Source: Diphasiastrum complanatum (Eukaryota > Streptophyta > Lycopodiopsida > Lycopodiales > Lycopodiaceae). Taken from it: DNA of 64,000 nt. Position 1 is the first letter of the stretch; the number at the start of each line of letters is the position of its first letter. The position numbers and the translations under genes are program-made. The stretch is taken from NCBI GenBank assembly GCA_029204225.1, contig CM055092.1, positions 86,848,537-86,912,536 on the forward strand, read 5' to 3'. The notes below the pieces were generated by a model. The model searched no databases, had not been told where the DNA came from, and saw only the letters and a list, made by a program, of their open reading frames with translations. Positions 1 through 11,700 of this stretch are shown here, one piece after another.

Positions 1-19
1 TCGTAACACTCCCTCCCCC

Positions 20-1207
20 TTAAGAACCGTCTTGGTCCTCTAAGACAAAGTCTGGAAAAATCTTGCGAAGGACGCTGCCTCTTTCCCAAGTGGCATTCTC
101 AACAGGCTGATCATTCCACTTAACCAGATATTCTCGGTATAGAGTATGACGAGTCTGCGTCTCTCTACTATCAAGAATTTCCTCTGGTTCATGTGGAGGT
201 TGTTGAGGATCCAATGGGAGAACTAGAACACTGTCCCCTACCAGATTATCTGATCTGGTTAAGGCTTTTCGTAACTGACTTACATGAAAGACTGGAAAAA
301 CCTTACTGCTGTGTGGGAGTTCTAGTTCATAGGTGACCTCGCCTAGTCTCCTACTGATGGTAAAGGGACCACAATACCTTGGAGACAACTTAGCACACAC
401 TCCTGATTTGAGGGTTTTAGAGTCAACTGGGACTCTCAAGTAGACTTTCTCACCAGTGGAGAACTGCACATCCCGTCTGTGTGGATCTGCATAATGCCTG
501 GCTCGATCCTGGGATTGTCTAATGCTACGCTTAGCATGTTCTATCATCTGGTTTAGGTCTTCTAAAAAGTTTCTGGCTGCTTCAACTTTTTCTTGTTTAA
601 ACCCTACAGCTGTGGGTGAGCGTGGCTGAAAACCGTACATCAGCATAAATGGGCTGTATCCCGTAGCTGAATGTTTGGTAATGTTGTAAGCAAACTCTAA
701 TATCGAGAGATACTCCTCCCAATTAGTCTGCCTCTTGCTGACGTATGCACGAAGCATATCCTCCAGCACTTGATTTACCCTTTCTGTTTGACCCTCCGTC
801 TGTGGATGGTCGGTGGTACTCATATTAAGTTTAGTATGGAGATGATGGAATACTGCCCTCCAAAAATTTCCAGTAAACTTACTGTCCCGGTCGCTGACTA
901 TGCCGGAAGGTAGACCGTACAATTTAAATAGCCCATCTACAAACAACCTCGCTAACTCTGGAGCTCTAACGGTTGTTTTGGTCGGAATAAAATGAGCCAT
1001 TTTGGTCAGACGGTCAACTGTGACCCATATAGCGTCATTACCCTTTTGGGTTTTAGGCAGGCCTACTATAAAATCCATGGAGATACTCTCCCATTTACCA
1101 GCTGGTATTTCTAAGGGATGCAACAACCCTCCTGCCTTTAAACGCTCTGCTTTATTTACTTGACATTTCTGGCAACTAGTTACATACTGGTGGACGTCCT
1201 TTTTCAT
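20..1207 (-). pseudogene. Chromovirus A integrase and chromodomain segment
   Basis: This open segment of 395 codons covers the CC half of the HHCC zinc site (C12, C15), the catalytic core and a C-terminal chromodomain. The DDE triad is visible as D45 (SMDFIVGLP), D106 (SDRD) and E142 (TERVN). The chromodomain lies at about residues 345-388 ([16 protein letters not shown]). Integrase joins retrotransposon cDNA to chromatin, and chromodomains are known to bias insertion to particular chromatin. The HH half of the zinc site is missing because a deletion of about 315 bp (judged against copy C) removed the sequence just upstream. The first methionine is therefore only the open-frame start, not a natural one. 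The stop codon sits just before the purine tract and LTR. Confidence 0.93.
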
Positions 1208-1974
1208 ACTGGGCCAGAAAAATTGCCTACGAAGAAGCTCATAGAGAAGAATGCATCATGCTGGCATTTCCCTCTCAAGGACTCGAGTAACTCATTACGA
1301 ATCTGAGTAAAACTCAGCTCGTTTATCATAGGCATTCTGCTAAGGGCATCTGCTACTGTATTGAATTTTCCACGCCTATATCTGATAGACATGTCAAACT
1401 CTTGCATCAACTCTGCCCAACGAGCTTTCCGACCTCTAAGCTCAGGTTGATTGCAAAGGTATCTGAGACTCTCATGGTCTGTCAGGACCTCAAAGTTGGC
1501 ACCATACAAATAATGCCTCCAAGTCTTAAGGGCATGGACTATAGAAAAGAGTTCCTTTTCATAGGCACTGTACCTAGTCTGAGCTGGCTCGAGTTTTTTA
1601 CTCTCGAACGCAACTGGTCGTCCACCCTGAGTTAGCACAGCGCCTACTGCAAAGTCGCTAGCATCTGTTTCGACCACAAATGGCTGATTGGGGTCGACGA
1701 CTTTTAAGACTGGTGCTGTAGCTAAGGCTGTTTTGAGAGCATCAAAGCTCTCCTGTTGTGCAGACTCCCAAATGAACTCCTTTCCCTTCCCCTTAAGAAG
1801 ATTTGTCATAGGGACTGCTATCTGAGCATATTCCTTGACAAATCGTCTGTAATATCCCGCCAGACCAAGAAAGATTTGAAGTTCCAAAATATTCTGAGGT
1901 CTCAGCCAACTGAGTATGGCTTTAACCTTATTTGGGTCCATCTTAATCCCATCTGAAGAGATAATGTGACCCAA
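1204..1974 (-). pseudogene. Chromovirus A RT C-terminus and RNase H
   Basis: The segment starts in the RT thumb ([10 protein letters not shown] region) and runs through the connection domain into RNase H. The RNase H aspartate motif [13 protein letters not shown] and the later TDHESL and TVADALSR motifs are visible. RNase H removes the RNA strand during reverse transcription. The frame is lost on its upstream side by a 1-nt deletion near 2030. Downstream it runs into the deletion junction, giving a nonsense tail of about 20 residues after SLRGK. At the position where copies B and C carry a TAG (PNQPFVVE here) this copy still has CAG. Confidence 0.93.
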
Positions 1975-1979
1975 ATATG

Positions 1980-3884
1980 CTACTTCTTCAACGAAGAATT
2001 CACACTTGGATTGTTTAGCATAAAGCTTATCCTTTTGAGCAGTCGAAACACCTTTCTGAGGTGTTTTAGATGCTCCTTCCTGGTTTTGCTGTAAACGAGG
2101 ATGTCATCTAAAAATACGACTACAAATTTACCCAAGTATGGTCTGAGGACACTGTTCATCAAGGTCATAAAGGTAGCTGGAGCATTTGTGAGCCCAAATG
2201 GCATCACCTTAAACTCATAATGACCGTGACGAGTCCTAAAGGCTGTTTTTGAGACATCTTCCGATTTTATACGGACTTGATGATATCCCGATCTAAGGTC
2301 TATTTTACTGAAAAACTTAGCCCCGTCGAGTTGATCAAACAACTCGTCTGCCCAAGGCATAGGGTATTTATTCTTAATTGTGACTTTATTGAGGGCTCTG
2401 TAATCTACGCAAAGACGCATAGACCCCTCCTTCTTTTTCACCAATAGGACTGGTGAGGCCCATGGTGAACTACTGGTCTGAATTTGGCCTTTCCCAAGAT
2501 AGTCTGCTAACTGCCTAGTTATTTCTTCATCCTCTGTTCGGCTGACCCGATACGGAGGTTTAGAAACAGGTGCTGTACCTAGTACTAGGTTTATTACATG
2601 ATCTACCTCTCTGCTAGGTGGTAAACCATGTGGCAAATCTTCAGGAAAAACATCTTTAAATTTAGACAATAAAGTTTCTAATTTACTGATTTTCTGCTGA
2701 ATAGAACTGGAAATAGAAACTTCAGGAATAAACTGAAAGTCACATAAGAATACCTGATGGTCTTCGTCTCCGATTAGCTGACAGAGTTCTGAACTGCAGA
2801 CCATAGGGCTGTTGGGGACATGATGCTCCCCATGCAACTGGATCTCTCGGCCTTTATGCTGAAAGCTGAGGGTGTTCTCCTGATAGTTTCTGTGGAGGGA
2901 AGGTCCTAAACTGTAGAGCCAATCTCTCCCGAGAACAATGTCTGTTCGATCCAGGTGCATTATCTGAAAGTTTATTTCATCTTGGTACGCCTGAATACCA
3001 AGATTTAACTTACTTACCATAGTTTCCCATATTTTTTTATCTTCACCCTTAGCTAATGAAACTATGTACCTATGCTGACTAGGTACTTCTGGTAGTTTAA
3101 GCTTTTTAACCAGGGTGTGGTTGATGAAATTATGGGTTGCCCCATCATCAACCATGACTCTTACTGACTGGTTACTGACTTTCCCATGCATACGTACTAG
3201 GTCATGCGGCCCAAAGCTGAAGGGTCTCGCTAGCATTGCAGAGGTCAGCTGGCAACAGTGTTCATGATCTTCATGATACACTTTAATCTCGGAAGCTGCC
3301 GAGTTACTAGGGAAACATACAGTCTGAACAAGATGAACTTGTTTTTTATCTTTTTTAGTGAAAGGCCCCTTGGGACACTGTCTGACTGTGTGTCCCTTGC
3401 CCATACACACAAAGCACAAACGTTCTTGTTTGGCTTTCTCAAAATCATCTGGTTTTAAGGGCTGTATGAGTGAAGGGCGTTTCTGAGGAGCTTCACCTTT
3501 AAATTTATCTTCTTTCTTTCTTTTTAAAAATTTCTTTTTAAATTGAAAGTCTTTCTGAGGAAGCTGCTCAGAAAGTGGTTGCTGTCTCGCTCTCTTCCTA
3601 CCCACTGAATCATCATAGATTTGAGCATATCTGAGAGCTTGCTCAAGGGTAGTAGGCGAGTTTCTCTGGACCTCTACTTTATATTCATCTTTGAGGCCAC
3701 GGACAAATCCCCTGATTTTCTGATAGTCATCCATATTTTTAATCTTTAAAATTGCTTCTCGATACTGCAAGATATATTGGATGAGGGATTTATCCATTAC
3801 TGTTCTTTCCCAGGCCTCCCAGGCTCTATCCAGTTCATTTTCTGGTAGAAATTCTCTTAGGAAAGCTTCTTCAAAAGCTTTCAT
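1980..3884 (-). pseudogene. Chromovirus A gag C-terminus, protease and RT
   Basis: Residues are counted from the open-frame methionine (634 codons). A CCHC zinc knuckle lies at C157-C170 (CX2CX4HX4C). The aspartic protease site is at about 246-250 and reads DDGAT where most families have DSGAT or DTGAT. RT motifs follow: [16 protein letters not shown], the [10 protein letters not shown] region, and the catalytic FLDD at about 591-594. The frame ends in a nonsense tail (KRISFML onward) after a 1-nt deletion. Upstream the same frame continues without a methionine as WADSPV before a stop, so the gag N-terminus at 3983-4420 has been thrown out of frame. Gag packages RNA, protease cuts the polyprotein and RT copies RNA to DNA. 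Confidence 0.94.
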
Positions 3885-4420
3885 GACCGGGGAGTCTGCC
3901 CAGTCTCCTTAACCACCACTTATAGGCCATAGGCCCTAAAGAAAGACTGGCCTCAATTGCTTGCAAATGGTCAGGGGTCTGTTTAAGAGCATGAATGTTC
4001 TTCCATTTGCTGAGGAAGGTTTGTAGAATATCTCCCATTAAAAGTGGGAGGCTTTAAATCTTTAAAAACACTGGGGTGAGACCGTAAAGTCTCACCCGAA
4101 ACTGATGGAAGTGGAGAAGGGGATAACTGAGAAGTGGAGGGAAGGCTTCCTTTCGCGGAACTCAAAATCAAGTTTTTGAGTTCAGCGAACGAGTCGTCCA
4201 CACTGGACTTGAAATTGGCTAATGCCAACTTCAGTTCATCCACTTCTGTTACCAATTGGAGGAACTGCTCCTTGGTAACCAGTTCGTCGAGTTCTTCGGC
4301 GAACTGTTCCTGTTCTTCTACTTCCATGGGTTCCTTCCCTTTTCTGTAAGCCAAGGCTTCTGTTTCAAGTTCGTCGAAGCCTCTCTCCGGGGGTTGATCA
4401 GGTCCCTGAGGAGTGGTCAT
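3885..4420 (-). pseudogene. Chromovirus A gag N-terminus
   Basis: It starts [14 protein letters not shown] at 4420 and is rich in acidic residues, with a coiled-coil-like stretch (about residues 45-80) ahead of the capsid-like part. The first 125 or so residues match the same part of copy B. The frame then breaks: compared with copy B, about 20 nt (the codons after PPTFNG) are missing near 4033, and a second small indel lies near 3910. The ATG is intact here, whereas copy B has GTG. This is a structural retrotransposon protein and is not a host gene. Confidence 0.88.
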
Positions 4421-5118
4421 CTTCGGAACTGAAAGAGAGCTACCTTAACTTCTGAAGGAAAAAAAGTCTAAAAGACTAATTTACAACTGTACAAGGAGGG
4501 AAAGAAAACTTAGCTCTTTCTGAGAACTGTACTTCCACAGAGAGAATCAAGAAAAGCCCTTTCAGCTCTTCCTCCACTGCTTTCAGATCTGCTGTCCGGA
4601 AAGATCAGAGATCAAGGTACCAAGAAAAAGAAACAAACTTCTGATCGTCTTGGCCCCTTCCCTCGCTGTCTGAGGTGTATACCTTTTGCTCCAAAATTCC
4701 CGTTTTAGGACCCAAAAACAGTTGCAAACTTGTGGTTTCTGCCAAAGACCTTCAGCGCTGGACCTGCACCCACGATTCTGTCTCAGATCCGCTCCAAATT
4801 CCAGAAAATTTCACTCCAAATTCGAAGTTTCCACCCAATTTGGCAGCGCTGGACCTGCTCCACGTTTTCTATTTAAAATGTGCTCAAAAATCCACAACTG
4901 ATACATAAAAATCAAGGGTAAATCCCTGATTTTTCAGCGCTGAGCTTCTACAAGGGATTGTGCCTCAAACAACTGTAAATTCCCAGCAAATTTCAAGGAT
5001 TTGAAAGCTGTTCCTACAGCGATTTTCCTCCTCAATTCTTTCCTGAGAATCTGAGAAATCTTTCCTATCTTCTGATAGCTTTCTCTACTGCTGTCCTGAA
5101 CTCCCTAGGATGGAGATG

Positions 5119-5130
5119 GCTCTGATACCA
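5119..5130 (-). other. Primer-binding site of chromovirus A
   Basis: On the minus strand this reads TGGTATCAGAGC, one base after the LTR end. It is complementary to the 3' end of plant initiator methionine tRNA, the usual primer of this retrotransposon group. Confidence 0.93.
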
Positions 5131-5131
5131 G

Positions 5132-5489
5132 TGTAATAGATCCTAACACCACAGTAGGGCAAACACTAACTGATCCACCCAACCTTGCCTACTCCCTGAT
5201 ATAGAGTAAGCCCCTCCTAGCCCAGTGTGAGGACTGGTAGCATGCTACTGCCAAGTGTCGGCCACGTGGCACTGACGTGGCCGACTGCACGTCGGGACCC
5301 AACTGGGGGCCCTATCCTGCTGACAGGGTCCCTAGGCTGTGTTAGGCCCGCCATGGCTATGGACCGTGCTGGGGCACACTACTCACACTGTCTTGCCCTG
5401 TTGGTCATGTACACTGGACACGACCCTGACTGTGGTATCTGACCTATCTGTGTTCCCTAGGGTTCGGCATTGGTTACGAGCTCGTAACA
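5132..5489 (-). repeat. 5' LTR of chromovirus A (358 bp)
   Basis: It is bounded by TG...CA and matches the LTRs of copies B (36006-36351) and C (43108-43464). It holds a perfect 11-bp inverted repeat (5257-5285) centred on two ACGT cores, one inside CCACGTGGC. The matching 3' LTR of copy B lacks 12 bases (near GTTAGCAGGATA), explaining 346 against 358 bp. The outer flank is ACGTT (5490-5494), but the other target-site copy is outside the window. Confidence 0.93.
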
Positions 5490-5574
5490 ACGTTTGTCCT
5501 AAAATGTATTTGAAGGGCAGTTGAAAAGCAGTGGAAGTGAGAGAACACATGCTTTTTTAGAAATTTTTAGAAAG

Positions 5575-5626
5575 AGAAACTTCTAGAAAGAGAAGTTTCT
5601 AGAGAGAGGGAGACAAGGTATAAAAT
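5575..5626 (+). promoter_or_regulatory. Heat-shock-element-like motif with TATA box
   Basis: Positions 5575-5590 read aGAAacTTCtaGAAag, three perfect alternating nGAAn units, the minimal consensus bound by heat-shock factors. A TATAAAAT lies at 5619-5626. The spacing suits a promoter, either of an old LTR or of the neighbouring gene. No transcript evidence is available. Confidence 0.4.
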
Positions 5627-5716
5627 CGCACGATGGCAAGAGAGAGAGAGAGGAGCACGAGTGAGAGAGAGTGCGGGTTTTTCATCTTTTTGGGATGAAA
5701 AATAGCGATAATGTGA

Positions 5717-5718
<2 letters not shown>

Positions 5719-5760
<42 letters not shown>
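5719..5760. repeat. (GA)n microsatellite
   Basis: An uninterrupted GA dinucleotide run of about 42 bp. Confidence 0.95.
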
Positions 5761-5762
<2 letters not shown>

Positions 5763-6174
5763 AGAATTATTATTATTAATGTCTTTTGGTACCCAAAGGT
5801 ACATAAGACAAAAGAAAGTACAAAAAGTGATGAGCATTGTCCGCATACGGACTTATTTACTAGTAAAAGAAAAGAACTAGCATATCTATCTCTCTATCTT
5901 TAAGAAGAAGTATCAAAGCTTGACCTCCAGCTTGTGAGGGTACAAAGCAAGAGCTTGACCACCTGCTCTGCGGAGGAGACTAGCTATGAGCAAGCTGGAA
6001 ATAGTGAGTGATAGTAGTAGTGGAGCGTGCTGTAGACTGGCGGGAAGCACGTGAAGATCTGGTGATCCTGGATCTAGGAGAAGTATGTGAGACTTTCTGT
6101 GTCTTCGATCAATTCAAAATTCACAACTGAAATATCCTCTCTCTCGCTTCTGGAAAAACTGGGTAATATGAGCC

Positions 6175-6188
6175 CGAGAGAGAGAGAG

Positions 6189-6230
<42 letters not shown>
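6175..6230. repeat. (GA)n microsatellite in intron
   Basis: GA run with one CG interruption, ending about 34 bases before the acceptor of the exon at 6265. Confidence 0.95.
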
Positions 6231-6233
<3 letters not shown>

Positions 6234-6264
6234 CTAATATGTGTGGCCTCTGGTTTGGTTTCAG

Positions 6265-8709
6265 CCGATTCTAGTATACATGTCGAAGGTGGATGGCAAA
6301 TTCTTGTTTAGTCCTATCAGCGTCAATTTTTTGACAGAACTGACAAAGGTTTTTTTTGCCGTCTGCATGCTTATTTTCCAGGTGGGTACTTCAAAAGCTC
6401 CTTTGCAGATGCTGATTATCTTGTAGTATTCCTGTATTATTGTTTTTGCACATAAATTTCTTACACCCTTGCAGTTCACTTTCCTATGAGCTTTGGTATT
6501 CATCAGTTTGAACTTTGGAATTATGGAAATTCAGCATGCTATCTGTGTAATGACGAGTAAACGCACCTGTGTTTATTAGCCTGGCATTGCCACTCATAAT
6601 CTTTAAGCTATGAGTAGAGAAACATGGCATATTTACTATACTATATATGATGAAGATGCTGGCCTGGTAGCTGGATGCTTTTATCAGATGAGGGTTTTCT
6701 TTTGTCCAGGACCCTAGGTCAATGGTCCAGCGTTGAGATTTTGTATTTGAAGGTTGTAAGAGAACTACTCATTTACATGCAGGCACGGAGGCAGCACCGA
6801 GGAGAGAAGTCACTGCTTTCTCCTGCTGTCATTGTGCAGGTTTTTATCTATCAGTCTCCATCATTTTTTTCACATCTCAATCCCGTAGCTTATGACCAAT
6901 CGATGCTACTTTTAGTTGCCAAGTTCTTATTTTGTGTATGTTGTAGTAGTTTTGTCTACATTTTCTTCATATCTCAATCCCATCGGTTTTCACCAATGGA
7001 TGCCTCTTTTAGTTGCAGATTCCAAATTTAATAGATTCCATGATAGTTTTACTAAAGATATTGTAGTCTTTTTCAGATCTACTGTTTGCATTTTCTAATG
7101 ATGGTTTTTGGCAGGCAGCAAGAGCCAATTACCTGCTTGCACTTCCAGCGTTCTTGTATGCCATCAACAATTATCTCAAGTTTATTATGCAGGTATGTGA
7201 GATCACCTTCCAAGTGGTGACAGAGTTCTGAAAATTATTTCATATTGTATTGTTCCAATGAAAGAATGAAATGGAATTGTTGAATGATAATGATGTGAAA
7301 TCATATGTATAACATTCAGATTGAATATGTGGTTTTTCCAAAAATTTTTCAGTTTTTCTGTACCCAGAGTGTGAGCTCATCTGTAGAACAGCTCATGGTC
7401 CTTCAAAGCTAGTCCAATGGAAACTTGGAACTTCAAGAATCTTTTGTAGTCAAAAACTTCTACTTTTACTCTGTGGGGTTATGTGTATTGACCTGTTGCA
7501 AATGAGACTAGCTCTCTTGGTGTTTCTTTGACATCTGTTATCATTTGTTGATCATATTTTTTTCTGCTCTACCAATGCAAATTATAGCATTGGACTTTGC
7601 TATGCATGTACAAATTATGTTCACCTCTGGTCTCATTGTCGACAACCATTGAATTTTAGGATACTTTGTAGAACTTTTGCACGTGTCAACATCACACAAG
7701 TGTTCCAAGATACTTCAGGTCATGTATTCTCTTGGTCAGATCAAATGACAAGAGCCTAGTTGACACATTGGATGCTAAGAGTTCTTAAATGCTATCTAGC
7801 TTGTAAGTATTTGTGTATACTTGTCTGAGTTCTAACTGTTACCATCACAATTGGCAGCTTTACTTCAATCCTGCAACTGTGAAAATGCTGAGCAATTTGA
7901 AGGTGAGACACTTAAGTTGTGCTAAGTTGCATACTCTGGTTAAATTTTGATGTATATCATATATATCCATAAAACAGCTTGTTTCTAAGTTTGAAATCAA
8001 ATTGAAGTGTCACATTTCAGAGAGTGAAAATAGGAGATGAAAGAGCTGTATGACTATATGTGTGAGTTATAGACTCAATCTATGGATATTGTATCAACGC
8101 AGCATAAATGACTATTATAGACACTATCAAGCAATCTCCCATGAAGAATGACCAAGAGTATTTGATATAAAGCCCTACAAGCAATAGCAAAGGGTTCTAT
8201 CATAAAGAGCCCAGGCGATACTAATAAGCTGAATAATCAATGAATGGTTAACGTCTATATGATAGCCCTATATATATCATCTAGAGGCCCTTAGTGGAAC
8301 CTTCTAGAGATTAGGGTACCTGGGTCCCGTAAGGACATTCCTTAATGGTAACTGGCCCAGTACCTAAAGGTAGACTAGTCAGTATATCACCGTGTGACTG
8401 CCTGCATAGCTAAAAGATCTACCAGAGTGGAGACTTAGTGCTTGACTTTTTCATGAGTGAAAAGTTAAGGAGATATCTTGGGTGCTTTTTGGAACATATA
8501 TAGCAATTTTTTTTTTCTAGTGGACTCTTGACCTTTTGCACTTTCCAGTTCAGTGTCCAGTTAGGACGGCCTGAGTTTGGGTTATATTCTTGAATCGTTC
8601 AACATGCATGTCAAATAATCTAACAGAAGTAGTCAATGGTTTACTTTCAGGTTCTGATGATTGCTTTACTGCTCAAAGTTGTCATGAGAAGACGATTCTC
8701 GATCATGCA

Positions 8710-8770
<61 letters not shown>

Positions 8771-11700
8771 TAATATCAAAAAGGTGTTTCATTTTCTATG
8801 TTTTTCCAAAATTTTATCTTCAGTGATGATGTGGTTTTGTCTGCAGTGGGAAGCTCTTGGACTTTTGTTGATAGGAATAAGTGTGAATCAGCTTCACACA
8901 ACCCCTTCTGGAGCAACGATAGTAGTTCCACTTGCATCTGCTGCATATCTATACACTTTGGTTTTTGTAAGTTACTGTGTACTCGAGCCTCTACATCCTG
9001 GTTGATTGTTATTTTTGCTTATACTGCAATATGTCTCCCAAACTTTTATAGCAAAGTTAGCACCATGATTTCAGTATTTTAAGCATCTTCCTAGTTGATA
9101 TTTGTAGATTATCGTGAAAGGAAAGTACTTGCTACTTTCAGCACTATCCATTGATTGTTATTTACTTCATTTAACCTGGTGCGCTATCTATTTTTGTGAG
9201 TTTTCATAATTCTTCAGCGTTCTGTTGACTTGAGATACCAACTCAATGCGTATCAGAATTACTGGTTATAAATATATAAATAGATACACACACACACACA
9301 CGTGTGTATGGCCGTTTTCAACTTAAGGAATTTCAGGAGGTCTTTATGGAATTTTAGACTCTCTTGATGAAGAAATTGTAACCTACGTCGTAATTAAATT
9401 TTGATTTATTTCAAGGACAGCATCGACACTTCAGAAAAAAATAATTTCTACTGGAACTGGCTATATGTGGTTGTTGAAGGATGATCTTGGGAGGAAATCA
9501 GCCTGGCATCAGATAATCCTTGCTGCTTTATTTGCTTTTTCTCATTTTGTTAGGTTTGTAGTGACTTAGATTAGTTTAATGTCATAGTGTAGTGCTTGTT
9601 ACGCTTACTTAATGCATACATCCACATGGGTGAAGATAGAGTGACGCTGAAGCTATCTTTCAGGCTTCTACGCCATTATTTTGGATGGGATTTATAATGC
9701 TGTCACTTCTGCACGTTGACACATCATGCTATGTACCTTGTGACTGGTCCTTTTGGAAGGTTTTTGAGATGGTATTCATGTGATGCAACTCATAGCCTTA
9801 TGTCATGCATCATGGCCTGGTTTCTTGTGTTATTTGACACTCCAATGCCTTCATGACTTGTCAAATCCTTGTAACAGAGGCACTACTTATTTACACAATG
9901 AGGTTTTGCTATCCACTTAGTCTGGTGTTCTATGCATTTAATCAATGCGTTTTCCAGCTAGTGGCTAATTTTTATTTCTCAGATATCTACATGTGAAGTC
10001 AAGGTGCAGAGGACGTTTCCGTGAAATCTTTTTTTTTTGTTGCTGACATTATATAGACATGGAAAGCAGCCTGATTGCCTATGGACATGCTGGCTTAGAA
10101 TACAGTAGTGACCAGAGAATAGTGATGTAGATGTTTACACAGACTTTTGTGTGCTTTTGTTGACTGCTATGATGACAAGTCTGTTGTATTGCGATTTTCA
10201 GGTGACTGTGCCTTCTTTGGCATCAGTTTTCAACGAATATGCACTGAAGAGCCAGTTTGAAACCAGCGTCCACTTACAGGTTTTTTGCTTACTCCTTTGC
10301 AGTTAAAGATATATATGACCCAAAAAGGATGAACTCGAACACTACCGAAAGTAACTAGATCAGATTAGGAAGAATTGCAAATCTACTGAAAAAGAAATGT
10401 GACAGTACCGATCAAATTAATAACAGAAGAGAATGACGAGCTGCTGCAGTAACTGCTGATTTGAAAGCTGAAACTTACCTAAAACTAGAAACAGAGGTAA
10501 TCTACTATCAGCCACCTGCCAATAATGAGGCTCATGAACCTAATTGTTTTGTGTGGGCTCGAAGTAGGGCTAGATTTACCAACTCATAGTTTAGGGCCCA
10601 ATAATTGTCCAACAATCAATAAAGGTCACTGATTTAACTATTTCACTTGAAAGCATCAAAACTGTAATGGCAGTATGTTGTGTTCCGCAAGATGTGATAC
10701 TCTTGGTAGAATTAGCAGCAATAAGTGTTTTTGATATTGGAATGTTGCAAAATTTGGTCTCTGAACAGAACTTGTTTCTATATGGATATGGTGCTCTATT
10801 CAATCTCCTTGCGATACTCATCAAGATCATTATTAAAGGTACATACTTTAGTCTGCCCTATGTCTTGTCTTTCACCGTGTATCCAAAAATTACTAAGCAG
10901 ACATATTGTGAAACCTGTCACTACTCATCACCTACATAACACAGGAGGGGCATCTTGATTCCATTTAGCATTCATTCACTTTTTAAGTATGGTTGGGATT
11001 TCTGGTTCTTACCAGACACTAGACCTTATTGCATACATGATTCCATTAACAGTGTCATTTTTAAGTACAGTTTAAATCTGAGGCCTGTCTTAAGAGACTT
11101 GGAATCATAATTGAAAGTCCATTCACATTAATGTCGATTTTGTGCTAAATTGGATTACCCCCCCCATTCAGGTGGAGCAGATTTCAATTTATTTGAGGGC
11201 CATTCAAGAGCCACACTGTTTCTTATCGTGAATAATGCAGCACAAGGAATACTTTCGTGCTTTTTCCTTAAATATGCAGGTACTTCACAATCGAAATTCT
11301 ACCCTTCTTTTTGAGGTCTCTCTTGCAAGTTTTTCTCCAGGAAATAGTATGATAAGGATGACCTTGTAGATGGTACTTTTCAAAGTCTTAATGCAGAACA
11401 GAGCTGACTGCAGCACCCAAGTTACTAGGCATTTCTGAGATATTTTTACCTATTTCAAGTTATGAACGCATCTACAGATTCAGCATGAAAGATAGCAAAT
11501 AGCATTCATAAAGGCAGCAAAATATTCATGCACAAGCATTTTCCAGCAAAGAAGACTAATGAAATCAATGGCTGCCAATAGCTTAGGCAGATCAATAACA
11601 AAGATTTCCAATACAAAGATGGGACTCTCCTCCAAAGAGCTCAAGACTTCAGAAGTCACCTCCCTCCAATCAATTCGGAGGAAAATATGAAAATTCAAAT

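Larger units (their letters stand above)
1..5489 (-). mobile_element. Ty3/gypsy chromovirus copy A, 3' LTR cut by window edge
   Basis: The order on the minus strand is LTR (5132-5489), primer-binding site (5119-5130), gag, protease, RT, RNase H, integrase, chromodomain, a purine-rich tract (about 9-21) and the first 8 bases of the 3' LTR (1-8). The C-terminal chromodomain places it among chromoviruses. The coding region is broken by a roughly 20-nt deletion near 4033, a small indel near 3910, a 1-nt loss near 2030 and a deletion of about 315 bp near 1245 relative to copy C, so it cannot make a full polyprotein. LTRs begin TGTTACGAGC and end CCTATTACA. It is probably in an intron of the transporter gene whose visible exons start at 6265, in the opposite orientation; that is inference. 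Confidence 0.95.
5490..6264. other. Repeat-rich stretch before the first visible transporter exon
   Basis: This holds a GA tract (5719-5760), a second GA tract (6175-6230) ending about 34 bases before an acceptor AG, a 9-bp stem (TTTTTCATC with GATGAAAAA), and a heat-shock-like motif with a TATA box. A segment at about 5765-5875 resembles 13750-13860 (both have TTATTAATGTCT, then AAGACAAAA, then GCAATGTCC or GCATTGTCC and GGACTTAT). It is a dispersed repeat of unknown type. No exon could be supported here. Confidence 0.6.
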
